A stretch of DNA of 53,143 bases from Pseudomonas izuensis (GTDB taxonomy: Bacteria; Pseudomonadota; Gammaproteobacteria; Pseudomonadales; Pseudomonadaceae), in NCBI RefSeq assembly GCF_009861505.1, contig NZ_WTFT01000014.1, forward strand, positions 241,887 through 295,029. The letters run 5' to 3'. A program made the translations under genes and the position numbers. A model generated the notes under the pieces. It saw nothing but the letters and a program-made list of their open reading frames with translations. It searched no databases and was not told the DNA's origin. Below are positions 34,728-45,925 of this stretch, one piece after another (within the stretch, counting starts at the first letter, position 1; each line of letters begins with the position of its first letter).

Positions 34728-35498
34728 TCAACGCGGCTGCAACACCAACGCAAACAACTCCCCATGCCCGTTCACATTGAGCTTGTGATAGAGGTTGCGC
34801 CGATGCACTTTCACCGTTTCCGGGGAGATGCCCATTTGCTGGGCGATGGCCTTGCTGGAAAAGCCCTGGAGGATCAGCCGGGCGGTTTCGATTTCGCGCA
34901 CCGACAGGCGCGCGTCGAAGCGGTCGAGCAGGGTCGCCAGATCGCCGGCCACCGGTTCGGCCACCGGGCCTTCCGGGGGCAGCAGTTGCAGGTGTCGACG
35001 CATGGCGGCCAATACCCAGTCACGCACGCACAGCAGGCGGCCCTGCTCTTCCAGCGTGAAGCGCGTCGAGCGCCCCAGGGACAAGCCAAGCACGGCGCCG
35101 TCGAGGTTGACCATGAACTGCAACTCGTCACCGCCCACCACCGAGCGGAAGTAGCTGAGGTAGTACTCGCTCTGCTGGAACTGGTCGGGAGCCACCGAGT
35201 CGAGGCTGTGCAAACCGTCAGCGATGCCGGCACACACCGCCAGGTAAAACGGATCGAGCAGGTACATCCCGGCGCAATAATCCGCCAGCCCTTCCTGCTC
35301 GCCACTGCCCTTGGAGTCGAAGTCGATCAGCAGGCGCGGCACCCTTCCCGACTGAATGACCGCCACTAATGCGTTATCCATCGGCACCAGCATTCGCAAG
35401 GTGTCGATGAGCGCACGCCAGAATCCGTCCTCGCCGATCGCGCCGAACACCCGCGCCAGCCCCTGGTGCAGCGGCAACTCTTTCAACAACGCGTCCAC
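34728..35498 (-). CDS. LuxR-family transcriptional regulator
   Basis: 256 residues. The last ~65 residues are a LuxR/FixJ helix-turn-helix (RLSVREIETARLILQGFSSK, GISPETVKVHRRNLYHKL). The N-terminal ~180 residues have no obvious autoinducer motif. Start is a GTG, with GAAAGGGG ten bases before it. Divergent from the binding-protein/peptidase pair, with an inverted repeat between them, so it likely controls that pair. Confidence 0.88.
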   Translation of the reverse strand: MDALLKELPLHQGLARVFGAIGEDGFWRALIDTLRMLVPMDNALVAVIQSGRVPRLLIDFDSKGSGEQEGLADYCAGMYLLDPFYLAVCAGIADGLHSLDSVAPDQFQQSEYYLSYFRSVVGGDELQFMVNLDGAVLGLSLGRSTRFTLEEQGRLLCVRDWVLAAMRRHLQLLPPEGPVAEPVAGDLATLLDRFDARLSVREIETARLILQGFSSKAIAQQMGISPETVKVHRRNLYHKLNVNGHGELFALVLQPR

Positions 35499-35517
35499 GC
35501 ACTACCCCTTTCGAGTA

Positions 35518-35539
35518 ACCCATGATGGGAATGGGTAAC
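35518..35539. promoter_or_regulatory. Inverted repeat between LuxR gene and binding-protein gene
   Basis: ACCCAT and ATGGGT flank GATGGGA, and CCCAT-G-ATGGG is nested inside. It lies about 20 bases from the LuxR start and 70 from the next gene: candidate regulator site. Confidence 0.4.
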
Positions 35540-35608
35540 GGCCACCCCGGTCGATACGCTGCAAGCTCCTGAATATCACCGGCCGCAGCAGGCCAGGAGT
35601 GCCGCATC

Positions 35609-36712
35609 ATGAGTGGTCACCGCTCGTATTTCAATCTGGGGTTGGGCGCCTGCCTGGCGGTTTCGCTGTCGGCGGTTGCCACCGAAGGCCCGACCGTTCA
35701 TGTGTACAACTGGTATGACTACATCGGCCCCGACACCCTGCATGACTTCAAGCGCGACACCGGGATCCAGCCGGTCTACGACACCTTCGACAGCGCCGAA
35801 GTGCTGGAAGGCAAACTGCTGACCAGCCGCAGTGGCTACGACGTGGTGGTGGCCAGCAACTTCAGCCTGCCGACGCTGATCAAGGCCGGCGCGCTGGCGC
35901 CGTTACCCCGGGCCCAAATGCCGGATTTCAAGAATATGGACACCGACCTGCTGGCGAAACTGGCCAACAACGATCCGGGCAACCAGTACGCCGTACCGTA
36001 CCTGTGGGGCACCAACGGCATCGGCTACAACATCGACAAGGTGCGTGCGGTGCTGGGTGACAAGGCGCCGGTGGATTCCTGGGACCTGGTGTTCAAGGAA
36101 GAGAACCTGGCCAAACTCGGCGAATGCGGCGTGGCGATGCTCGACTCGCCCTCGGAAATGCTGCCGGTCGCCCTGCATTACCTCGGCCTGCCGCCCAACA
36201 GCACCGACCCCGAGGATTACAAGAAAGCCGAAGCGCTGTTGCTCAAGTTGCGCCCGCATATCGCCTACTTCAACTCGTCGAAATTCATCAGCGACCTGTC
36301 CAACGGCAATATCTGCGTGGCAGTGGGCTGGTCCGGGGCGATGCTGGAAGCCAAGGCCACCGCCGAGCAGGCCGGCAACGGCGTGAAGATCGCCTACAGC
36401 CTGCCCAAGGAAGGCGCGCCGGTGTGGTTTGACACGCTGGTGTTGCTCAAGGATGCGCCGCATCCACAACAGGGGCTGGCCTTCATCGACTACCTGATGC
36501 GTGCCGAGGTCATCGCCCCGGTCAGCAATCACCTCAACTACCCCAACGGCAACCGCAATGCGACGGCGTTGGTGGCCGAAGCGACGCGCACCAATCCTGC
36601 CGTGTATCCATCTACCGAGGCGCTGGCGACCTTGTTCACCTTGCAGCCGTTGCCACCGGCCACTGAACGCGTGCGCACGCGGATCTGGAGCAAGGTCAAA
36701 AACGGTCAATAA
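35609..36712 (+). CDS. ABC-transporter substrate-binding protein, polyamine type (PotF/SpuD-like)
   Basis: 367 residues with an N-terminal signal peptide (SYFNLGLGACLAVSLSAVA). Mature protein opens VHVYNWYDYIGPDTL, typical of PotF/PotD-type proteins, and continues LLTSRSGYDVVVASN and PYLWGTNGIGYN, where Trp and Asp residues line the polyamine pocket. Periplasmic. No permease or ATPase genes follow; instead a P1 peptidase does, 148 bases downstream across a REPIN. It may share a transporter encoded elsewhere or act as a sensor input for the LuxR regulator. Confidence 0.9.
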   Translation: MSGHRSYFNLGLGACLAVSLSAVATEGPTVHVYNWYDYIGPDTLHDFKRDTGIQPVYDTFDSAEVLEGKLLTSRSGYDVVVASNFSLPTLIKAGALAPLPRAQMPDFKNMDTDLLAKLANNDPGNQYAVPYLWGTNGIGYNIDKVRAVLGDKAPVDSWDLVFKEENLAKLGECGVAMLDSPSEMLPVALHYLGLPPNSTDPEDYKKAEALLLKLRPHIAYFNSSKFISDLSNGNICVAVGWSGAMLEAKATAEQAGNGVKIAYSLPKEGAPVWFDTLVLLKDAPHPQQGLAFIDYLMRAEVIAPVSNHLNYPNGNRNATALVAEATRTNPAVYPSTEALATLFTLQPLPPATERVRTRIWSKVKNGQ

Positions 36713-36729
36713 CCCAAACACCTCAAACC

Positions 36730-36821
36730 CTGTGGGAGCAAGGCTTGCCTGCGATGCAGACACTGAGGTGTTTCTGCTGCACCGAGGCGATGCAATCGCG
36801 GGCAAGCCTTGCTCCCACAGG
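36730..36821. repeat. REPIN between co-directional genes
   Basis: CTGTGGGAGCAAGGCTTGCC faces CGCGGGCAAGCCTTGCTCCC. Confidence 0.92.
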
Positions 36822-36859
36822 TTTTCACTCCTGCGCCACTCATTTGAAGAATAGAAACC

Positions 36860-37990
36860 ATGAAACCACGTGCCCGCGACCTGAACATTCAGTTTGGCCA
36901 ATTGCAACCCGGCCCTCTCAACGCCATCACCGATGTGCCCGGCGTACGGGTCGGCCACAGCAACGTGCGAGGCCGTACCGCCAGCGGCCGCGACATTCTG
37001 ACCGGCGTCACCGTGATCGAACCCCGTGCCGGGTCCGCCAGCCGGCAGCCGTGCTTCGCCGGTGTCCATGTACTCAACGGCAACGGCGACGCCACGGGGC
37101 TTGAGTGGATTCGCGAGGCCGGCCTGCTGACCAGCCCGGTCGCCTTCACCAACACCCATAGCCTGGGGGTGGTGCGCGACGCATTGATCGTGGTGGACCG
37201 TGAACAGCAACCGGATGACGGGCGGCTCTACTGGAACATGCCGGTGGTGCTGGAAACCTTCGACGGTTTGCTCAACGACATCAACGGCTTTCATGTAAAG
37301 CCCGAACACGTGGCCCAGGCCGTGCAATCGGCGGTGAGCGGACCGGTGGCCGAAGGCAATGTCGGCGGCGGCAGCGGCATGATCTGCCACGAATTCAAGG
37401 GCGGCATTGGCACCGCATCGCGGCGTTTGAACAATGCCCAGGGCGGCTGGACCGTCGGCGCCATCGTCCAGGCCAACCATGGCATTCGCAATGAACTGCG
37501 AGTCGATGGCTACCCGGTCGGGCGCTACATGGAGCAGGCTGACTCACCGTTTCTCAAGGCCTCATTGCCGCATCCGGGCATGGGTTCGATCGTGGTGTGC
37601 CTGGCCACTGATGCGCCGTTACTGCCGCATCAATGCACGCGACTGGCGCAGCGTGCCAGCCTCGGCCTGGCCCGCACCGGCGGCGGCAACGAGGACCACA
37701 GCGGCGACATTTTCATTGCCTTCGCCACTGGCAACGCTCACGTGCCACCCGCCGCCTACGAGAGCAAACGCGCGCCGACCACCGATAACCTGAGCATGGT
37801 CAATAACGATCACATCAGCGAATTGTTCCTGGCGGCCACCGAAGCGGTGGAGGAAGCCATCATCAATGCCCTGCTCGCCGCCGAAACGACCGAAGGTAAT
37901 GGACATGCCGTGCCGGGGCTGGATGCCGAAACGCTGCTCAAAGCCCTGAATCAGGCCGGTTGGCCGGGTGAAGGTCTTCGCAGAAGCTGA
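36860..37990 (+). CDS. P1-family peptidase (DmpA/BapA-like aminopeptidase)
   Basis: 376 residues, usual length. Seen: NAITDVPGVRVGHSNV, EGNVGGGSGMICHEFKGGIG, and the self-cleavage nucleophile region GGGNEDHSGDIFIAFATGN near residue 280, where Ser follows His. DmpA-type enzymes cut themselves before this Ser and then hydrolyse amides or short beta- or D-amino-acid peptides. No signal peptide. Together with the polyamine-type binding protein it suggests use of an amide-linked amine. Confidence 0.9.
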   Translation: MKPRARDLNIQFGQLQPGPLNAITDVPGVRVGHSNVRGRTASGRDILTGVTVIEPRAGSASRQPCFAGVHVLNGNGDATGLEWIREAGLLTSPVAFTNTHSLGVVRDALIVVDREQQPDDGRLYWNMPVVLETFDGLLNDINGFHVKPEHVAQAVQSAVSGPVAEGNVGGGSGMICHEFKGGIGTASRRLNNAQGGWTVGAIVQANHGIRNELRVDGYPVGRYMEQADSPFLKASLPHPGMGSIVVCLATDAPLLPHQCTRLAQRASLGLARTGGGNEDHSGDIFIAFATGNAHVPPAAYESKRAPTTDNLSMVNNDHISELFLAATEAVEEAIINALLAAETTEGNGHAVPGLDAETLLKALNQAGWPGEGLRRS

Positions 37991-38218
37991 CACTTGTGGG
38001 GGGATTCGACTAGCGGTACTTGAGGGCGAACCCCCATGTTTCTACGATGAAGTTGCGCAACCGCTTGCTTGCCCAAGCCGTTGCGTAGGTGGTGAGTGTA
38101 CTGAACCCCTATCAAGCTCACCGCCTGCTTCATGCGCATCTTGAGCCTCAATGGCTCCACTTCTCCCCATCAAAGAGCTTTGAGGCTCTTTTTTAACCTT
38201 CTGAAAACCAACACCCCC
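37991..38218. other. Intergenic stretch with degenerate coding remnant
   Basis: On the minus strand a start-less open frame (38010-38108) reads ...YATAWASKRLRNFIVETW, with Pseudomonas-like codons and stops on both sides: perhaps a gene relic. TGGGGG near 37999 can pair with CCCCCA near 38035. A terminator closes the region. Confidence 0.35.
38173..38195 (+). terminator. Rho-independent terminator
   Basis: AAGAGC-TTTGAG-GCTCTT followed by TTTTAACC, 180 bases beyond the peptidase stop. Confidence 0.75.
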
Positions 38219-38220
38219 CT

Positions 38221-38312
38221 TGTGGGAGCGAGCCTGCTCGCGATAGCGGTGTGTCAGTCAACATTGATGTTCCTGATACACCGCTATCGCGAGCAGGCTC
38301 GCTCCCACAGGG
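38221..38312. repeat. REPIN, near-perfect along its whole length
   Basis: TGTGGGAGCGAGCCTGCTCG faces CGCGAGCAGGCTCGCTCCCA; inner GATAGCGGTGT is mirrored too. Confidence 0.93.
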
Positions 38313-38318
38313 GGTGAT

Positions 38319-38945
38319 TCATTGGGTTTCGGGAGCAGCGACCGAGCGCCAGGCCGCGTCGGCCAGCATCTCCCGGTACGCCTTCGGGCTGCCCTTGACC
38401 CGGCCCGACAACCAGGCGCGGCAGTAGCTGTCGGCCTGCCCGATGATCAGCGACAGTATCAGCTCAGCCGGAATGTCCCCCATTTCAGCTCGGCGCGCCG
38501 AATCAAACAGCCACTCCATCAGTTGCTTGTTGCGCGCCTTGTTGCGGGTGGCGAGTTCGTCCTTGAACGGCCCCTTGGTCACGGCAAATCGCGCGTGGTA
38601 CTGAAAACGTGCCCATTCGGGCTGGCTGTCGACCCAATCCACGTAGCTGTACACCAGGGCGTGCACCCCCGCCTGGGTGGTGGCGGCCTCGGCCATGTAG
38701 CTGTCGCGCAGCCTGGCCTGGTCGTCCAGCGCTGTGAAGTACAGCGCGGCCACCAGGCCTTCCTTGTTGCCGAAATGGTGATAGATCGCGCCAACGCTGG
38801 TATCGCATTCAGCGCGGATCATGTCGATGGTCGTGGCCTCGATCCCCTGCTCGTTGAACAGTTTCAAGGCCTTGCGAAAGATGTCGCGCTTGAGTTCGGC
38901 GCGGCGGCCGGGGTAGCAGCGCTCAAGTAAATCTGAAGTTTCCAT
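38319..38945 (-). CDS. TetR/AcrR-family transcriptional repressor
   Basis: 208 residues. N-terminal helix-turn-helix: ALKLFNEQGIEATTIDMIRA and CDTSVGAIYHHFGNKEGLVA. The C-terminal ligand domain is helical, with LSLIIGQADSYCRAWLSG near the end. ATG 38945 starts the conserved region. Divergent from the DUF4442 gene, and the gap contains three evenly spaced palindromes that are its probable operators (39031-39081). Likely represses both itself and the DUF4442 gene. Ligand unknown, perhaps an acyl-CoA. Confidence 0.92.
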   Translation of the reverse strand: METSDLLERCYPGRRAELKRDIFRKALKLFNEQGIEATTIDMIRAECDTSVGAIYHHFGNKEGLVAALYFTALDDQARLRDSYMAEAATTQAGVHALVYSYVDWVDSQPEWARFQYHARFAVTKGPFKDELATRNKARNKQLMEWLFDSARRAEMGDIPAELILSLIIGQADSYCRAWLSGRVKGSPKAYREMLADAAWRSVAAPETQ

Positions 38946-39030
38946 ACTCAACACAGACCGGAAAATGCATGGGTGAAGGCTGGCGATTGCCAACGGGAAA
39001 GTGGCGCTAGGTTGACAGATTTCTCTTCGA

Positions 39031-39081
39031 CAGAATACTGTTCCGTTACAGAACATTGTTCTGTTACAGAATACTATTCTG
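39031..39081. promoter_or_regulatory. Three tandem palindromic operators, 18-bp spacing
   Basis: CAGAATA-C-TGTTCCG (39031-39045), CAGAACA-T-TGTTCTG (39049-39063) and CAGAATA-C-TATTCTG (39067-39081). Centres at 39038, 39056 and 39074 are exactly 18 bases apart. Consensus CAGAAYA-N-TRTTCTG. The last two are perfect 7+1+7 palindromes. They lie 30-80 bases before the DUF4442 start and 85-135 before the TetR start. Confidence 0.85.
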
Positions 39082-39109
39082 CAAATCCGTCTATCAAAGA
39101 GGCTTCAAC

Positions 39110-39550
39110 ATGAGTCAGTTCCTCAGCATGTTCAACAGCGCAGGCCCCGAATCATTCAGCAAAATGGCCTGCCAGGTGGCACCTTATTTCTCCACCATCA
39201 ACCCCTTGGTCACCGACCTGCGCAAAGGCTCGGCCACCGTGCAGGTGCCGTTTGCCCGGGAGATCACCAACCACCTGGGCACCGTTCACGCGATTGCGAT
39301 GTGCAACGCCGCCGAACTGGCCGCCGGGATGATGACCGACGTGTCCATCCCCGCAGGCGCGCGCTGGATTCCCAAGGGCATGACGGTGGAATACCTGGCC
39401 AAGGCCAAGAGTGATGTGACGGCGGTGGCTGATGGCGAAGCGTTGGACTGGACGACGGAGGGCGACAAGATCGTGCCGGTGGACATTCACGACGTTGAAG
39501 GCAAGAAGGTATTCACGGCGCGGATTACGATGAATGTGAAGTTGTCTTAA
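39110..39550 (+). CDS. DUF4442 hotdog-fold protein (putative thioesterase)
   Basis: 146 residues. The central helix region NHLGTVHAIAMCNAAELAAG matches hotdog thioesterases of the DUF4442/PaaI-like group, where the HLGTVHA loop and following acidic residue shape the active site. Probably acts on acyl-CoA or acyl-carrier substrates in the cytoplasm. ATG 39110 follows AAAGAGGCTTCAAC. Under likely control of the divergent TetR repressor. Confidence 0.88.
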   Translation: MSQFLSMFNSAGPESFSKMACQVAPYFSTINPLVTDLRKGSATVQVPFAREITNHLGTVHAIAMCNAAELAAGMMTDVSIPAGARWIPKGMTVEYLAKAKSDVTAVADGEALDWTTEGDKIVPVDIHDVEGKKVFTARITMNVKLS

Positions 39551-39568
39551 CAACAGTCGCTCTGCACT

Positions 39569-39656
39569 TGTAGGAGCTGGCTTGCCAGCGAAGCGGTCTC
39601 CAGCCAGCATCTTTATCGGCTGTGACGACCTCTTCGCTGGCAAGCCAGCTCCTACA
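39569..39656. repeat. REPIN
   Basis: TGTAGGAGCTGGCTTGCCAG faces CGCTGGCAAGCCAGCTCCTA between convergent genes. Confidence 0.92.
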
Positions 39657-39684
39657 ACGGGTTGTGATGCCTGGTTGAACGCCG

Positions 39685-40407
39685 TTAGACCAGGTGTATA
39701 CGAGGTTGGTTGGCAAGAACCGCCCCCTCCCCCAACCGCTCGCGCACGAATTCATTGGCCTTGCGCGTCAACTGGTCCAGATGCCGGTCCCGCTGTTTTT
39801 CCGCATCGAGCATTGCCCGCTTGCCGTGTTTTTGCAGCAGATACGTATGGATCTGCCGTACCTCCAGCGAGCTGTAGATCGACGCCACGTCCAGCAGCGC
39901 CATCAAGCCGTCGCTGCCGTGGTCGCGGGTGTTCATCAATACCTGGGTCGCGCGCACGCCCACCACTTCAAAGCCCATCGCCTCGAAATACGGCACCTTG
40001 GCCACCGCGCACGTCAGCTCGGCATGGGGATATCGACCGACCATTTCCCGCAGCATCCTGCGCGCAACGCCCTGGCGCCGATGGCTGGCATGCACCGCCA
40101 TATAGGCCACGCCACACGCCTCGGGGTCGTCCTTGACCGGCAGGTACAACAGGAAACCGATGACCTGCTCCGGGTCATCCAGGTCAGTGGCGACGATCAA
40201 CTCCACATCGATCCCTTTCGCCCCGTTCAACGCCTCCAGATACAGGTGAACCTCGTAGCCGATCGTGTATTGGTAAACGTTGTACAACAGATTGCTCGGA
40301 GGGATCGCGACCATGCTGATGTCGGTCAGGTTGTCCACCACCATCTGCAGGATCTGGCTGTTGATGTGCTCGGGGCACGGGGTTTTGAAATGAGTGATCT
40401 GGGGCAT
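39685..40407 (-). CDS. GNAT-family N-acetyltransferase
   Basis: 240 residues. The acetyl-CoA loop is clear: VAYMAVHASHRRQGVARRML near residue 118, then AVAKVPYFEAMGFEVVG. The C-terminal ~70 residues after the GNAT core are an Arg/Lys-rich helical extension (YLLQKHGKRAMLDAEKQRDR). Substrate unknown. ATG 40407 starts a conserved-looking MPQITHFK; the ribosome site is weak and a start 19 codons upstream cannot be excluded. Confidence 0.85.
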   Translation of the reverse strand: MPQITHFKTPCPEHINSQILQMVVDNLTDISMVAIPPSNLLYNVYQYTIGYEVHLYLEALNGAKGIDVELIVATDLDDPEQVIGFLLYLPVKDDPEACGVAYMAVHASHRRQGVARRMLREMVGRYPHAELTCAVAKVPYFEAMGFEVVGVRATQVLMNTRDHGSDGLMALLDVASIYSSLEVRQIHTYLLQKHGKRAMLDAEKQRDRHLDQLTRKANEFVRERLGEGAVLANQPRIHLV

Positions 40408-40540
40408 TGCGGGGGCTGACTCCGGGGATGGGTGCAAAGCGTTCGTCGCGGGGCTGGCTATCATACCGCGCCTGCCTTGAACGAGCTTCGAGGCGTTGCA
40501 TTATTGGGGGTGACAGATGGCAATGTGCTGAATGTTCCGG

Positions 40541-40571
40541 CCTCTTCGCGGGCAAGCCACGCTCCTACACG
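40541..40571. repeat. Half REP
   Basis: CTTCGCGGGCAAGCCACGCT followed by CCTACACGG, a single degenerate arm without a partner. Confidence 0.6.
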
Positions 40572-40683
40572 GACAACATCTGATGCCGGGGCAAATCATT
40601 TGATAATGCCTCTCGTTTTCTTATACGAACCACTCATTTTGCCAAACCCACCCGCGAGTGGTGAAAGTAACCCAATGAAATAA

Positions 40684-40716
40684 GGGAATTTTCCCCGTAA
40701 CTGAGGAATATTCCCC
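40684..40716. promoter_or_regulatory. Paired GGGAA-N2-TTCCC palindromes, candidate enhancer sites
   Basis: GGGAATTTTCCC (40684-40695) and GGAATATTCC (40705-40714), each followed by C, with centres exactly 20 bases apart, about two helical turns. They sit ~80-110 bases before the candidate sigma-54 promoter, the usual distance for an NtrC-type activator. Confidence 0.55.
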
Positions 40717-40794
40717 ACCACTGACTGCCACACCAGAGCAACACTCTGAAACAACTTGCTAATTAATCGGGACTTTTGTCCTAGTGCTCGATGA

Positions 40795-40810
40795 TGGCCC
40801 AACAGTTGCA
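40795..40810 (+). promoter_or_regulatory. Candidate sigma-54 (-24/-12) promoter
   Basis: TGGCCCAACAGTTGCA matches TGGCACG-N4-TTGCW in spacing and in both invariant GG and GC pairs, with two mismatches in the less conserved part. It lies 84 bases before the oxidase start codon. Confidence 0.6.
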
Positions 40811-40893
40811 CCGACCCTTGCACCGCAAGTGCAGTCGTCCCCCCACGTCGGGATGGCGGATTCGCCAATTTGGCAAATCTCAGGGGAAATCAC

Positions 40894-44316
<3,423 letters not shown>

Positions 44317-44331
44317 TGTAACGTTGACTGA

Positions 44332-44362
44332 CGCCCGGTCCATGCAATGTGGACCGGGCGTT
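44332..44362 (+). terminator. Terminator-like hairpin
   Basis: Perfect 11-bp stem CGCCCGGTCCA/TGGACCGGGCG around TGCAATG, 15 bases after the oxidase stop. The T-run is short (TTGATCGTTT), so efficiency is uncertain. Confidence 0.65.
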
Positions 44363-44411
44363 GATCGTTTACGCAGCGAATGCGCTCACTCGGATTGGCC
44401 GTGCCCACCCA

Positions 44412-44981
44412 CTAGCGCTGCGGAGCGACCATCCGAAAGCGGATATTGATCTCGTTGGAAACAACCGTATCGGCCCATTCGCCTTCACCGATCTTGAAAT
44501 CATTGCGCTCCAGCTTCAGCTCCCCTTCGAAAATGCCGATGGCGTTTTCCTCCTTCAGCAACACCGGCACCGACACTTCCCGGCTCAGCCCTCTGAGGGT
44601 GAGCTTGCCGGTGATCTGGTAGCGGTTGTTGCCTATGGCCTTGAATCGGGCCGACTCAAAGGTCGCCACCGGATATTGGGCGGTGTCGAACCACGCCGGC
44701 TTTTGCAATTCAGTGTTGGCGTCTTCGCTGCCGGCATCGATGCTGTCCAGGTCGATGGTCAATTTGGCGTGTGCCGCTTCGGGGTGGCGAGTATCGAATT
44801 GCAGAGAACCCTGGAACTTGCCGAAGGTGCCATAGACCCTCGAGCCCATCTGGTTGTAGGTGAAACTGATGGTACTGGCCGTGGGGTTGACGTCGGTGTA
44901 TTCGACTGCGTCAGCGCCGGGTAACACACCGAGTGCCACGATGGCGAGCAAAGCGGTGAAACGCGGGAATCGAGAGTTCAT
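44412..44981 (-). CDS. YceI-family periplasmic protein
   Basis: 189 residues with a signal peptide (LLAIVALGVLPGADA). YceI lipocalin-like barrel: ASTISFTYNQMGSRVYGTFG, KLTIDLDSIDAGS, GKLTLRGLSREVSVPV. YceI proteins bind isoprenoid-type lipids such as polyprenols and are often linked to cytochrome b or stress. Ends convergently with the oxidase gene. Function in this strain unknown. Confidence 0.92.
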   Translation of the reverse strand: MNSRFPRFTALLAIVALGVLPGADAVEYTDVNPTASTISFTYNQMGSRVYGTFGKFQGSLQFDTRHPEAAHAKLTIDLDSIDAGSEDANTELQKPAWFDTAQYPVATFESARFKAIGNNRYQITGKLTLRGLSREVSVPVLLKEENAIGIFEGELKLERNDFKIGEGEWADTVVSNEINIRFRMVAPQR

Positions 44982-45094
44982 GGAACACTCCGGGCCGGGG
45001 CGCCCTCATGGGTTGAAGTGCCGTACACACAAGCCAGCATCAGGAGGACTAAAGCAAAGAACGGTTGTTTATTCCACCTTGGATGCCATCACAT

Positions 45095-45775
45095 TCATGA
45101 CGCGCTGTCGCCAGCCTCTCGCTGCCACGCCTGTTGCAACAGATCCATGACTTCCTTATCCGACGTCTGGGAAAAATCCATGTACCAATAGCCGATGGAC
45201 ATCATCCAATCGGGAATCAGCGGGCAGATCAACTCATCCACTTCACTGCGCAACGCCTCCGCAGTTTCAATCGGTGCCACGGGCACGGCGACGACGATGC
45301 GCGACGGCCCGTGCTCGCGCACTGCATGGATCGCCGCCATCATCGACGCGCCAGTCGCCAGGCCGTCGTCGATCAGGATCACCACCTGATCCTTGAGTTG
45401 CAGTGGCGCACGGTTGCCGCGATAGACCTGTTCGCGGCGCTGCAGCTCTTTGGTTTCCCGTGCGACCACGGCATCGAACGCGGCTTTATCAATCGGGTGC
45501 GCCCGCAGCGCCTGTTCGTTGAGAATCTGAATGCCGCCACTGGCAATCGCGCCCATGGCGAACTCCTGGTGCGAGGGCACGCCAAGCTTGCGCACCAGCA
45601 TCAGGTCCAGGCGCACCGCCAGGGCCGTGGCCACCTCATAAGCCACCGGCACCCCGCCACGGGGCAAGGCCAGGACAATGACATCGGCGCGACGGGCGTA
45701 TGGGAGCAGCGGCTCCACCAGGCGCCGACCGGCGGCGGCGCGATTTTGCAGGATGGTTTGCGATGAATGATTCAT
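45095..45775 (-). CDS. Phosphoribosyltransferase-domain protein
   Basis: 226 residues. PRPP loop VVILIDDGLATGASMMAAIH near residue 122 with paired acidic residues, and a flavodoxin-like core (VIVLALPRGGVPVAYEVA). This PF00156 group is common in bacteria under stress regulons and lacks an assigned base; ComF-type and purine types do not match better. ATG 45775 follows GGGGAGGTTTTCAA. Confidence 0.9.
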   Translation of the reverse strand: MNHSSQTILQNRAAAGRRLVEPLLPYARRADVIVLALPRGGVPVAYEVATALAVRLDLMLVRKLGVPSHQEFAMGAIASGGIQILNEQALRAHPIDKAAFDAVVARETKELQRREQVYRGNRAPLQLKDQVVILIDDGLATGASMMAAIHAVREHGPSRIVVAVPVAPIETAEALRSEVDELICPLIPDWMMSIGYWYMDFSQTSDKEVMDLLQQAWQREAGDSAS

Positions 45776-45868
45776 TTGAAAACCTCCCCAGGCGATCACG
45801 CCTGTCGGTTAACACTTCACCCCACCCATGAATTCTCGGCGCGACGGTGGCCGGCGGCAAGCAGATCC

Positions 45869-45897
45869 CTGTAGGAGCGAGCCTGCTCGCGATGACG
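45869..45897. repeat. Single REP
   Basis: CTGTAGGAGCGAGCCTGCTC then GCGATGACG, unpaired, between two co-directional genes. Confidence 0.75.
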
Positions 45898-45925
45898 CCA
45901 GCAGCAATACACACCTCTCAAACCC

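Larger units (their letters stand above)
40408..40893. other. Long upstream region of the multicopper oxidase
   Basis: 486 bases. Contains a REP arm, two palindromes and a candidate sigma-54 promoter (listed separately). No ORF is supported. Overall AT-richer than the flanking genes. Confidence 0.6.

Noticed and set aside
37991..38060. tmRNA-like 5' end (GGGGGGATTCGAC)
   Set aside because: No matching CCACCA-type 3' half, no tag-reading frame; the similarity is limited to a few bases.
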